64,000 nucleotides of DNA, taken from the NCBI GenBank assembly GCA_033782935.1, contig JAWQEG010000065.1, positions 1,141,001-1,205,000 on the forward strand. The letters are read 5' to 3'. Position numbers and translations under genes: made by a program. This document shows positions 52,961 to 64,000 of this stretch, one piece after another; the first letter of the stretch is position 1, and each line of letters starts with the position of its first letter. Under the pieces are notes generated by a model that saw only the letters and a list, made by a program, of their open reading frames with translations, had not been told where the DNA came from and searched no databases. Source of the stretch: Petrolisthes cinctipes (taxonomy: Eukaryota > Arthropoda > Malacostraca > Decapoda > Porcellanidae).

Positions 52961-55623
52961 TACAGATTGCTTCTGGAACCCCAAAATATTGAATTTTCGG
53001 GTGTTTTGAGCCTGAATTTGAGATATAAACGGGTACTGAAGATGCATGCACATATCGACTTTTGTGCACCTAAAAGATCGATTTTCGGTATGTTTTGAGC
53101 ATGTATTTTGAAAATACTCTAACACGGAGTAGGCATGTACAGATTGCTTCTGGGACCCCTAACTATCGAATTTTCGGGTGTTTTGGGACTGAATTTGATA
53201 TATCGAATTTTTGGCACCTAAAAGATCGATTTTTAGCATGTTTTTAGCCTATATTTTGAAAATATTCTAGCACTGAGTAGGCATGTACAGATTGCTTCTG
53301 GGACCCCAAAATATTGAATTTTCGGGTGTTTTGAGCCTGAATTTGAGATATAAACGGGTACAGAAGATACATGCACATATTGACTTTGGGCATCTAAAAT
53401 ATCGATTTTCAGCATGTTTTGGACCTGTATTTTGAAAATACTCTAACACTGAGTAGGCATGTACAGATTGCTTCTGGGACCCCAAAATATTGAATTTTGG
53501 GGTGTTTTGAGCCTGAATTTGAGATATAAACGGGTACTGAAGATGCATGCACATATCGACTTTTGTGCACCTAAAAGATCGATTTTCAGTATGTTTTGAG
53601 CATGTATTTTGAAAATACTCTAACACGGAGTAGGCATGTACAGATCGCTTCTGGGACCCCTAAATATCGAATTTTCGGGTGTTTTTGGACTGAATTTGAG
53701 ATATCGATTTTTTGGCACATAAAAGATCGATTTTTAGCATGTTTTTAGCCTATATTTTGAAAATATTCTAGCACTGAGTAGGCATGTACAGATTGCTTCT
53801 GGGACCCGAAAATATTGAATTTTCGGGTGTTTTGAGCCTGAATTTGAGATATAAACGGGTACAGAAGATACATGCACATATTGACTTTGGGCACCAAAAA
53901 TATCAATTTTAAGCATGTTTTGGGCCTGAATTTTGAAAATACTCTAACACGGAGTAGGCATATACAGATCGCTTCTGGGACCCCAAAATATCGAATTTTC
54001 GGGTGTTTAAGGCTAGAATTTGAGATATAAACGGGTACAGAAGATGCATGCACATATCGACTTTTGGGCACCTAAAAGATCGATTTTCAGTATGTTTTTG
54101 GCCTGTATTTTGAAAATACTCTAACACGGAGTAGGCATGTACAGATACCTTCTGGGACCTCTAAATATCGAATTTTCGGGTGTTTTGGGACTGAATTTGA
54201 GATATCGATTTTTTGGCATCTAAAATATAGATTTTAAGCATGTTTTTAGCCTATATTTTGAAAATACTCTAGCACTGTGTAGGCATGTACAGATAGCTTC
54301 TGGGACCCCAAAATATTGAATTTTCGGGTGTTTTGAGCCTGAATTTGAGATATAAACGGGTACAGAAGATACATGCACATATTGACTTTGGGCATCTAAA
54401 ATATCGATTTTCAGCATGTTTTGGGCCTGTATTTTGAAAATACTCTAACACTGAGTAGGCATGTACAGATTGCTTCTGGGACACCAAAATATTGAATTTT
54501 GGGGTGTTTTGAGCCTGAATTTGAGATATAAACGGGTACAGAAGATACATGCACATATCGACTTTTGTGCACCTAAAAGATCGATTTTCAGTATGTTTTG
54601 AGCATGTATTTTGAAAATACTCTAACACGGAGTAGGCATGTACAGATCGCTTCTGGGACCCCTAAATATCGAATTTTCGGGTGTTTTGGGACTGAATTTG
54701 AGATATCGACTTTTTGGCACCTAAAAGATCGATTTTAGCATGTTTTTAGCCTATATTTTGAAAAAATTCTAGCACTGAGTAGGCATGTACAGATTGCTTC
54801 TGGGACCCCAAAATATTGAATTTTCGGGTGTTTTGAGCCTGAATTTGAGATATAAACGGGTACAGAAGATACATGCACATATTGACTTTGGGCACCAAAA
54901 ATATCGATTTTAAGCATGTTTTGGGCATGAATTTTTGAAAATACTCTAACACGGAGTAGGCATGTACAGATCGCTTCTGGGACCCCAAAATATCGAATTT
55001 TCGGGTGTTTAAGGCCAGAATTTGAGATATAAACGGGTACAGAAGATGCATGCACATATCGACTTTTGGGCACCTAAAAGATCGATTTTCAGTATGTTTT
55101 TGGCCTGTATTTTGAAAATACTCTAACACGGAGTAGGCATGTACAGATACCTTCTGGGACCTCTAAATATTGAATTTTCGGGTGTTTTGAGCCTGAATTG
55201 AGATATAAACGGGTACAGACGATGCATGCACATATCGACTTTTGGGCACCTAAAAGATCGATTTTCAGTATGTTTTTGGCCTGTATTTTGAAAATACTCT
55301 AGCACTGTGTAGGCATGTACAGATTGCTTCTGGACCCCAAAATATTGAATTTTCGAGTGTTTTGAGCCAGAATTGAGATATAAACGGGTACAGAAGATAC
55401 CTGCACATATCGACTTTTGTGCACCTAAAAGATCGATTTTCAGTATGTTTTGAGCATGTATTTTGAAAATACTCTAACACGGAGTAGACATGTACAGATC
55501 GCTTCTGGACCCCTAAATATCGAATTTTCGGGTGTTTTGGGGACTGAATTTGAGATATCGACTTTTTGGCAACTAAAAGATCGATTTTTAGCATGTTAAA
55601 ATTTTGAAAATATTCTAGCACTG
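52961..55623 (+). repeat. Super-repeat copy 3 (2663 bp, expanded and frayed)
   Basis: The copy matches copy 2 at an offset of 2495 bp through units at 53233, 53734, 54220 and 54269, then 2494 at 54735. Toward its end it gains about one extra long monomer (55.29-55.48 kb) and loses single bases, so the next gcactg/tacag join lies 2663 bp from its start. Private substitutions include gtgtttttggactg near 53680, tcaattttaagc near 53904 and gcatatacag near 53958. Confidence 0.82.
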
Positions 55624-58600
55624 TACAGATTGCTTCTGGGACCCCAAAATATTGAATTTTCGGGGTGTTTTTGAGCCTGAATTCGAGATATAAACGGGTA
55701 CAGAAGATACATGCACATATTAACTTTGGGCACCAAAAATATCGATTTTCAGCATATTTTGGGCCTGAATTTTGAAAATACTCTAACACGGAGTAGGCAT
55801 GTACAGATCGCTTCTGGGACCCCAAAATATCGAATTTTCGGGTGTTTAGGGCCAGAATTTGAGATATAAACGGGTACAGAAGATGCATGCACATATCGAC
55901 TTTTGGGCACCTAAAAGATCGATTTTCAGTATGTTTTTGGCCTGTATTTTGAAAATACTCTAACATGGAGTAGGCAAGTACGGATACCTTCTGGATCTCT
56001 AAATATCGAATTTTCGGGTGTTTTGGGACTGAATTGAGATATCGATTTTTTGGCACCTAAAATGTCGATTTTTAGCATGTTTTTAGCCTATATTTTGAAA
56101 ATATTCTAGCACTGTGTAGGCATGTACAGATTGCTTCTCGGACCGCAAAATATTGAATTTTCGGGTGTTTTGAGCCTGAATTTGAGATATAAACGGGTAC
56201 AGAAGATACATGCACATATTGACTTTGGGCACCAAAAATATCGATTTTCAGCATGTTTTGGGCCTGTATTTTGAAAATACTCTAACACGGAGTAGGCATG
56301 TACAGATCGCTTCTGGGACCCCTAACTATCGAATTTTCGGGGTGTTTTGGGACTGAATTTGAGATATCGAATTTTTGGCACCGTAAAAGATCGATTTTTA
56401 GCATGTTTTTAGCCTGTATTTTGAAAATACTCTAACACTGAGTAGGCAGTACAGATTGCTTCTGGAACCCCAAAATATTGAATTTTCGGGTGTTTTGAGC
56501 CTGAATTTGAGATATAAACGGGTACAGAAGATACATGCACATATTGACTTTGGGCATCTAAAATATCGATTTTCAGCATGTTTTGGCCTGTATTTTGAAA
56601 ATACTCTAACACTGAGTAGGCATGTACAGATTGCTTCTGGAACCCCAAAATATTGAATTTTCGGGTGTTTTGAGCCTGAATTTGAGATATAAACGGGTAC
56701 TGAAGATGCATGCACATATCGACTTTTGTTCACCTAAAAGATCGATTTTCAGTATGTTTTGAGCATGTATTTTGAAAATACTCTAACACGGAGTAGGCAT
56801 GTACAGATCGCTTCTGAGACCCCTAAATATCGAATTTTCGGGTGTTTTGGGACTGAATTGAGATATCGTATTTTTGGCACCTAAAAGATTGATTTTTAGC
56901 ATGTTTTTAGCCTATATTTTGAAAATATTCTAGTACTGAGTAGGCATGTACAGATTGCTTCTGGGACCCCAAAATATTGAATTTTCGGGGTGTTTTGAGC
57001 CTGAATTTGAGATATAAACGGGTACAGAAGATACATGCACATATTGACTTTGTGCACCAAAAATATCGATTTTCAGCATGTTTTGGGCCTGAATTTTGAA
57101 AATACTCTAACACGGAGTAGGCATGAACAGATCGCTTCTGGGACCCCAAAATATCGAATTTTCCGGTGTTTAGGGCCAGAATTTGAGATATAAACGGGTA
57201 CAGAAGTTGCATGCACATATCGACTTTTGGGCACCTAAAAGATCGATTTCAGTATGTTTTTGGCCTGTATTTTGAAAATACTCTAACACGGAGTAGGCAT
57301 GTACAGATACCTTCTGGACTCTAAATATCGAATTTTCGGGTGTTTTGGGACTGAATTTGAGATATCGATTTTTTGGCACCTAAATGTCGATTTTTGCATG
57401 TTTTTAGCCTATATTTTGAAAATATTCTAGCACTGTGTAGGCATGTACAGATTGCTTCTGGGACCCCAAAATATTGAATTTTCGGGTGTTTTGAGCCTGA
57501 ATTTGAGATATAAACGGGTACAGAAGATACATACACATATTGACTTTGGGCATCTAAAATATCGATTTTCAGCATGTTTTGGGCCTGTATTTGAAAATAC
57601 TCTAACACTGAGTAGGCATGTACAGATTGCTTCTGGGACCCCAAAATATTGAATTTTCGGGTGTTTGAGCCTGAATTTGAGATATAAACGGGTACTGAAG
57701 ATGCATGCACATATCGACTTTTGTGCACCTAAAAGATCGATTTTCAGTATGTTTTGAGCATGTATTTTGAAAATACTCTAACACGGAGTAGGCATGTACA
57801 GATTGCTTCTGGAACCCAAAATATTGAATTTTCGGGTGTTTTGAGCATGAATTTGAGATATAAACGGGTACTGAAGATGCATGCACATATCGACTTTTGT
57901 GCACCTAAAAGATCGATTATCAGTATGTTTTGAGCATGTATTTTGAAAATACTCTAACACGGAGTAGGCATGTACAGATAGCTTCTGGGACCCCTAACTA
58001 TCGAATTTTCGGGTGTTTTGGGACTGAATTTGAGATATCGAATTTTTGGCACCTAAAAAATCGATTTTAAGCATGTTTTTAGCCTATATTTTGAAAATAT
58101 TCTAGCACTGAGTAGGCATGTACAGATTGCTTCTGGGACCCCAAAATATTGAATTTTCGGGTGTTTTGAGCCTGAATTCGAGATATAAACGGGTACAGAA
58201 GATACATGCACATATTGACTTTGGGCACCAAAAATATCGATTTTCAGCATGTTTTGGGCCTGAAGTTTGAAAATACTCGAACACAGAGTAGCATGTACAG
58301 ATACCTTCTGGAACCTCTAAATATCGAATTTTCGGGTGTTTTGGGACTGAATTTGAGATATCGATTTTTTGGCACCTAAAATGTCGATTTTTAGCATGTT
58401 TTTAGCCTATATTTTGAAATATTCTAGCACTGTGTAGGCATGTACAGATTGCTTCTGGGACCCCAAAATATTGAATTTTCGGGTGTTTTGAGCCTGAATT
58501 TGAGATATAAACGGGTACAGAAGATACATGCACATATTGACTTTGGGCATCTAAAATATCGATTTTCAGCATGTTTTGGGCCTGTATTTTGAAAATACTC

Positions 58601-59530
58601 TAACACTGAGTAGGCATGTACAGATTGCTTCTGGGACCCCAAAATATTGAATTTTCGGGTGTTTTGAGCCTGAATTTGAGATATAAACGGGTACTGAAGA
58701 TGCATGCACATATCGACTTTTGTGCTCCTAAAAGATCGATTTTCAGTATGTTTTGAGCATGTATTTTGAAAATACTCTAACACGAGGTAGGCATGTACAG
58801 ATCGCTTCTGGGACCCCAAAATATCGAATTTTCGGGGTGTTTAGGGCCAGAATTTGAGATATAAACGGGTACAGAAGATGCATGCACATATCGACTTTTG
58901 GGCACCTAAAAGATCGATTTTCAGTATGTTTTTGGCCTGTATTTTGAAAATACTCTTACATGGAGTAGGCATGTACAGATACCTTCTGGGACCTCTAAAT
59001 ATCGAATTTTCGGGTGTTTTGGGGACTGAATTTGAGATACCGATTTTTTGGCACCTAAAATGTCGAATTTTAGCATGTTTTTAGCCTATATTTTGAAAAT
59101 ATTCTTGCACTGTGTAGGCATGTACAGATTGCTTCTGGGACCCCAAACTATTGAATTTTCGGGTGTTTTGAGCCTGAATATGAGATATAAACGGGTACAG
59201 AAGATACATGCACATATTGACTTTGGGCATCTAAAATATCGATTTTCAGCATGTTTTGGGCCTGTATTTTGAAATACTCTAACACTGAGTAGGCATGTAC
59301 AGATTGCTTCTGGGACCCTAAAATATTGAATTTTCGGGTGTTTTGAGCCTGAATTTGAGATATAAACGGGTACTGAAGATGCATGCACATATCGACTTTT
59401 GTGCACCTAAAAGATCGATTTTCAGTATGTTTTGAGCATGTATTTTGAAAATACTCTAACACGGAGTAGGCATGTACAGATCGCTTCTGGTACCCCTAAA
59501 TATCGAATTTTCGGGGTGTAATGGACTGAA
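55190..59530 (+). repeat. Stretch with frequent single-base indels
   Basis: Single-base losses and gains are much denser here than elsewhere. Examples are ctggacccc (55332), gaattgagat (55196 and 55371), cttctggatctc (55990), gcatgttaaaattttg (55600), ggcagtacag (56447), ggcaccgtaaaag (56380), cttctggactct (57313), cctaaatgtcg (57379), tttttgcatg (57393), tatttgaaaatac (57592), gtagcatg (58288), tgaaatattc (58417) and tgaaatactc (59271). A second copy of part of this stretch at 59613-61783 lacks most of them. They also break or extend chance reading frames. Confidence 0.85.
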
Positions 59531-59612
59531 TTTGAGATATCGACTTTTTGGCACCTAAAAGATCGATTTTTAGCATGTTTTTAGCCTATATTTTGAAAAT
59601 ATTCTAGCACTG
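57446..59612 (+). repeat. 13-mer super-repeat, copy 1 (2167 bp)
   Basis: Compared with 59613-61783, this copy shares gatacatacacatattg, gagcatgaatttg, tcgattatcag, agatagcttctggg, acccctaactatcg, ctcgaacacagag, ctcttacatggag, attcttgcactg, ccccaaactattg, ctggtacccct and gggtgtaatgg, in the same order. The offset starts at 2167 and rises to 2170-2171 as three or four single-base deletions in this copy are passed. Confidence 0.88.
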
Positions 59613-61783
59613 TACAGATTGCTTCTGGGACCCCAAAATATTGAATTTTCGGGTGTTTTGAGCCTGAATTTGAGATATAAACGGGTACAGAAGATACATA
59701 CACATATTGACTTTGGGCATCTAAAATATCGATTTTCAGCATGTTTTGGGCCTGTATTTTGAAAATACTCTAACACTGAGTAGGCATGTACAGATTGCTT
59801 CTGGGACCCCAAAATATTGAATTTTCGGGTGTTTTGAGCCTGAATTTGAGATATAAACGGGTACTGAAGATGCATGCACATATCGACTTTTGTGCACCTA
59901 AAAGATCGATTTTCAGTATGTTTTGAGCATGTATTTTGAAAATACTCTAACACGGAGTAGGCATGTACAGATTGCTTCTGGAACCCCAAAATATTGAATT
60001 TTCGGGTGTTTTGAGCATGAATTTGAGATATAAACGGGTACTGAAGATGCATGCACATATCGACTTTTGTGCACCTAAAAGATCGATTATCAGTATGTTT
60101 TGAGCATGTATTTTGAAAATACTCTAACACGAAGTAGGCATGTACAGATAGCTTCTGGGACCCCTAACTATCGAATTTTCGGGTGTTTTGGGACTGAATT
60201 TGAGATATCGAATTTTTGGCACCTAAAAGATCGATTTTAAGCATGTTTTTAGCCTATATTTTGAAAATATTCTAGCACTGAGTAGGCATGTACAGATTGC
60301 TTCTGGGACCCCAAAATATTGAATTTTCGGGTGTTTTGAGCCTGAATTCGAGATATAAACGGGTACAGAAGATACATGCACATATTGACTTTGGGCACCA
60401 AAAATATCGATTTTCAGCATGTTTTGGGCCTGAATTTTGAAAATACTCGAACACAGAGTAGGCATGTACAGATACCTTCTCGAACCTCTAAATATCGAAT
60501 TTTCGGGTGTTTTGGGACTGAATTTGAGATATCGATTTTTTGGCACCTAAAATGTCGATTTTTAGCATGTTTTTAGCCTATATTTTGAAAATATTCTAGC
60601 ACTGTGTAGGCATGTACAGATTGCTTCTGGGACCCCAAAATATTGAATTTTCGGGTGTTTTGAGCCTGAATTTGAGATATAAACGGGTACAGAAGATACA
60701 TGCACATATTGACTTTGGGCATCTAAAATATCGATTTTCAGCATGTTTTGGGCCTGTATTTTGAAAATACTCTAACACTGAGTAGGCATGTACAGATTGC
60801 TTCTGGGACCCCAAAATATTGAATTTTCGGGTGTTTTGAGCCTGAATTTGAGATATAAACGGGTACTGAAGATGCATGCACATATCGACTTTTGAGCTCC
60901 TAAAAGATCGATTTTCAGTATGTTTTGAGCATGTATTTTGAAAATACTCTAACACGGAGTAGGCATGTACAGATCGCTTCTGGGACCCCAAAATATCGAA
61001 TTTTCGGGTGTTTAGGGCCAGAATTTGAGATATAAACGGGTACAGAAGATGCATGCACATATCGACTTTTGGGCACCTAAAAGATCGATTTTCAGTATGT
61101 TTTTGGCCTGTATTTTGAAAATACTCTTACATGGAGTAGGCATGTACAGATACCTTCTGGGACCTCTAAATATCGAATTTTCGGGTGTTTTGGGACTGAA
61201 TTTGAGATACCGATTTTTTGGCACCTAAAATGTCGATTTTTAGCATGTTTTTAGCCTATATTTTGAAAATATTCTTGCACTGTGTAGGCATGTACAGATT
61301 GCTTCTGGGACCCCAAACTATTGAATTTTCGGGTGTTTTGAGCCTGAATATGAGATATAAACGGGTACAGAAGATACATGCACATATTGACTTTGGGCAT
61401 CTAAAATATCGATTTTCAGCATGTTTTGGGCCTGTATTTTGAAAATACTCTAACACTGAGTAGGCATGTACAGATTGCTTCTGGGACCCTAAAATATTGA
61501 ATTTTCGGGTGTTTTGAGCCTGAATTTGAGATATAAACGGGTACTGAAGATGCATGCACATATCGACTTTTGTGCACCTAAAAGATCGATTTTCAGTATG
61601 TTTTGAGCATGTATTTTGAAAATACTCTAACACGGAGTAGGCATGTACAGATCGCTTCTGGTACCCCTAAATATCGAATTTTCGGGTGTAATGGGACTGA
61701 ATTTGAGATATCGACTTTTTGGCACCTAAAAGATCGATTTTTAGCATGTTTTTAGCCTATATTTTGAAAATATTCTAGCACTG
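59613..61783 (+). repeat. 13-mer super-repeat, copy 2 (2171 bp)
   Basis: The copy lies between two gcactg/tacag joins. Order is A1, B1, B1-like, C, A2, C2, A1, B1, B2, C2, A1, B1, C (last join lacking 10 bp). Lengths 176+177+177+148+176+148+176+177+177+148+491 sum to 2171, the observed length. It coincidentally has the same size as super-repeat copy 1 at 48295 but a different monomer order. Confidence 0.87.
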
Positions 61784-62608
61784 TACAGATTGCTTCTGGG
61801 ACCCCAAAATATTGAATTTTCGGGTGTTTTGAGCCTGAATTTGAGATATAAACGGGTACAGAAGATACATGCACATATTGACTTTGGGCACCAAAAATAT
61901 CGATTTTCAGCATGTTTTGGGCCTGAATTTTGAAAATACTCTAACACGGAGTAGGCATGTACAGATCGCTTCTGGGACCCCTAACTATCGAATTTTCGGG
62001 TGTTTTGGGACTGAATTTGAGATATCGATTTTTTGGCACCTAAAATGTCGATTTTTAGCATGTTTTTAGCCTATATTTTGAAAATATTCTAGCACTGTGT
62101 AGGCATGTACAGATTGCTTCAGGGACCCCAAAATATTGAATTTTCAGGTGTTTTGAGCCTGAATTTGAGATATAAACGGGTACAGAAGATACATGCACAT
62201 ATTGACTTTGGGCATCTAAAATATCGATTTTCAGCATGTTTTGGGCCTGTATTTTGAAAATACTCTAACACTGAGTAGGCATGTACAGATTGCTTCTGGA
62301 ACCCCAAAATATTGAATTTTCGGGTGTTTTGAGCATGAATTTGAGATATAAACGGTTACTGAAGATGCATGCACATATCGACTTTTGTGCACCTAAAAGA
62401 TCGATTTTCAGTATGTTTTGAGCATGTATTTTGAAAATACTCTAACACGGAGTAGGCATGTACAGATCGCTTCTGGGACCCCTAAATATCGAATTTTCGG
62501 GTGTTTTGGGACTGAATTTGAGATATCGAATTTTTGGCACCTAAAAGATCGATTTTAAGCATGTTTTTAGCCTATATTTTGAAAATATTCTAGCACTGTG
62601 TAGGCATG
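61784..62608 (+). repeat. 825-bp pentamer between super-repeat copies
   Basis: Landmark spacing gives A2 176, C 148, A1 176, B 177 and C 148, total 825 bp. It separates the second 13-mer copy from the partial third. Private forms include cttcagggacc near 62117, ttttcaggtg near 62143 and aaacggttactg near 62350. Confidence 0.83.
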
Positions 62609-64000
62609 TACAGATTGCTTCTGGGACCCCAAAATATTGAATTTTCGGGTGTTTTGAGCCTGAATTTGAGATATAAACGGGTACAGAAGATACATGCACA
62701 TATTGACTTTGGGCATCTAAAATATCGATTTTCAGCATGTTTTGGGCCTGTAATTTGAAAATACTCTAACACTGAGTAGGCATGTACAGATTGCTTCTGG
62801 GACCCCAAAATATTGAATTTTCGGGTGTTTTGAGCCTGAATTTGAGATATAAACGGGTACTGAAGATGCATGCACATATCGACTTTTGTGCACCTAAAAG
62901 ATCGATTTTCAGTATGTTTTGAGCATGTATTTTGAAAATACTCTAACACGGAGTAGGCATGTACAGATTGCTTCTGGAACCCCAAAATATTGAATTTTCG
63001 GGTGTTTTGAGCATGAATTTGAGATATAAACGGGTACTGAAGATGCATTCACATATCGACATTTGTGCACCTAAAAGATCGATTATCAGTATGTTTTGAG
63101 CATGTATTTTGAAAATACTCTAACACGGAGTAGGCATGTACAGATCGCTTCTGGGACCCCTAACTATCGAATTTTCGGGTGTTTTGGGACTGAATTTGAG
63201 ATATCGAATTTTTGGCACCTAAAAGATCGATTTTAAGCATGTTTTTAGCCTATATTTTGAAAATATTCTAGCACTGAGTAGGCATGTACAGATTGCTTCT
63301 GGGACCCCAAAATATTGAATTTTCGGGTGTTTTGAGCCTGAATTCGAGATATAAACGGGTACAGAAGATACATGCACATATTGACTTTGGGCACCAAAAA
63401 TATCGATTTTCAGCATGTTTTGGGCCTGAATTTTGAAAATACTCTAACACGGAGTAGGCATGTACAGATACCTTCTGGGACCTCTAAATATCGAATTTTC
63501 GGGTGTTTTGGGACTGAATTTGAGATATCGATTTTTTGGCACCTAAAATGTCGATTTTTAGCATGTTTTTAGCCTATATTTTGAAAATATTCTAGCACTG
63601 TGTAGGCATGTACAGATTGCTTCTGGGACCCCAAAATATTGAATTTTCGGGTGTTTTGAGCCTGAATTTGAGATATAAACGGGTACAGAAGATACATGCA
63701 CATATTGACTTTGGGCATCTAAAATATCGATTTTCAGCATGTTTTGGGCCTGTATTTTGAAAATACTCTAACACTGAGTAGGCATGTACAGATTGCTTCT
63801 GGGACCCCAAAATATTGAATTTTCGGGTGTTTTGAGCCTGAATTTGAGATATAAACGGGTACTGAAGATGCATGCACATATCGACTTTTGTGCACCTAAA
63901 AGATCGATTTTCAGTATGTTTTGAGCATGTATTTTGAAAATACTCTAACACGGAGTAGGCATGTACAGATCGCTTCTGGGACCCCAAAATATCGAATTTT
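62609..64000 (+). repeat. 13-mer super-repeat, copy 3 (partial, cut by window end)
   Basis: This copy matches 59613-61004 at an offset of 2996 bp: 63219/60223, 63268/60272 and 63592/60596. It shares tcgattatcag, acccctaactatcg and gaattcgagat. It has its own changes, such as tgcattcacat near 63047 and cgacatttgtg near 63057, and lacks ctcgaacacagag. It probably continues beyond the window. Confidence 0.85.

Larger units (their letters stand above)
1..64000. repeat. Satellite DNA array filling the window (148/176/177-bp monomers)
   Basis: Every part of the window is made of one monomer family. Landmarks recurring in each copy are gtaggcatgtacaga, cttctgggacc, gaattttcgggtgtttt, tgaatttgagatat, a tcgatttt box followed by cagcatg, cagtatg or tagcatg, and ttttgaaaata. 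Spacing between successive gtaggcatg landmarks is 176, 177 or 148 bp. The array runs off both ends. No unique interval longer than a few tens of bases was found, so every gene-free stretch here is satellite. Function cannot be read from the sequence. Size, AT-richness and HOR organisation suit centromeric or other constitutive heterochromatin, but that is inference. The family and species are not recognised. Confidence 0.97.
27709..64000 (+). repeat. Array domain 3, forward orientation, mosaic of segmental duplications
   Basis: Monomers return to + orientation and remain so to the window end. Organisation is again 501-bp trimers with 491-bp and 324-325-bp derivatives, but the domain is heavily reshuffled by nested direct duplications of 0.8 to nearly 8 kb, annotated separately. 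The first monomer after the switch is a partial one beginning in the dyad of a C monomer, followed by an A2 unit at 27.73 kb. Confidence 0.93.

Noticed and set aside
55265..56056. 263-codon open frame on the minus strand, the longest in the window
   Set aside because: It lies in the indel-rich stretch, where single-base deletions happen to fuse several short repeat frames. The product is the same repeat-derived peptide pieces, and equivalent units elsewhere are interrupted.
59570..60130. 186-codon open frame on the minus strand
   Set aside because: It spans three successive long monomers (A1, B1 and a B1-like extra) that happen to lack a short C monomer between them. It is a consequence of HOR composition, not coding selection.
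1..64000. Many open frames of 60, 68, 72, 119 and 127 codons, mostly antisense to the monomer, with near-identical proteins
   Set aside because: They are translations of the satellite. B monomers (177 bp) keep frame while A (176) and C (148) shift it, so open frames end at set monomer types. The same frames repeat throughout, run on whichever strand the array orientation dictates, overlap each other, and lack any recognisable domain or gene-like context.
1..64000. CRISPR-like regular repeats
   Set aside because: The repeats are contiguous 148-177-bp satellite monomers with no short direct repeat separated by unique spacers and no cas genes.
1..64000. Telomeric or rDNA content, tRNA genes, microsatellites
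   Set aside because: I saw no short-period telomere-type tandem, no rRNA- or tRNA-like segment and no simple-sequence tract beyond 7-8-base homopolymers.

Overview
The whole 64-kb window is one uninterrupted tandem array of a satellite DNA. I see no gene, RNA gene, transposon, CRISPR array or unique-sequence gap, and neither edge of the array lies inside the window. An array this long and this homogenised, with higher-order repeat (HOR) structure, points to a eukaryotic chromosome, most likely centromeric, pericentromeric or knob/subtelomeric heterochromatin. I do not recognise the satellite family, and the sequence does not name the species. One hand-counted monomer is about 36% GC. At a mean monomer length of 167 bp the window holds roughly 380 monomers.

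Unit structure. There are two monomer lengths. Long monomers (A = 176 bp, B = 177 bp) and short monomers (C = 148 bp) align along their whole length, except that the long ones carry 29 extra bases in the middle. The 148-bp form is itself two diverged halves of about 74 bp. The commonest repeat is the trimer A-B-C (176+177+148 = 501 bp). Trimers come in two flavours, A1-B1-C1 and A2-B2-C2, which alternate in places as a 1002-bp hexamer. Common derivatives are a 491-bp trimer (a recurrent 10-bp deletion at the C/A join), a long-short dimer of 324-325 bp, and a pentamer of about 826 bp (trimer + dimer).

Layout. I call '+' the orientation in which a monomer reads gtaggcatgtacag...gcactg. Bases 1-12079 are in + orientation, 12080-27708 are inverted, and 27709-64000 are + again. 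The inverted block is not a simple inversion. Its distal part (20180-27708) is a near-perfect reverse complement of 6703-12079, which lies just left of the first switch point. The two arms flank an 8.1-kb inverted spacer, and the right arm also contains a later 2152-bp tandem duplication.

Right of the inversion the array is a mosaic of nested segmental duplications: an 826-bp duplication near 28.5-30.2 kb; a 5.6-7.8 kb duplication (30.05-37.8 kb against 39.85-45.4 kb); a 13-15-monomer super-repeat in three copies (48.3-55.6 kb); and a 13-monomer super-repeat in two full copies plus a partial one (57.4-64 kb). Size differences between copies are whole numbers of monomers, as expected from unequal exchange. 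The many short open frames in the window are by-products of the repeat and are not annotated as genes.
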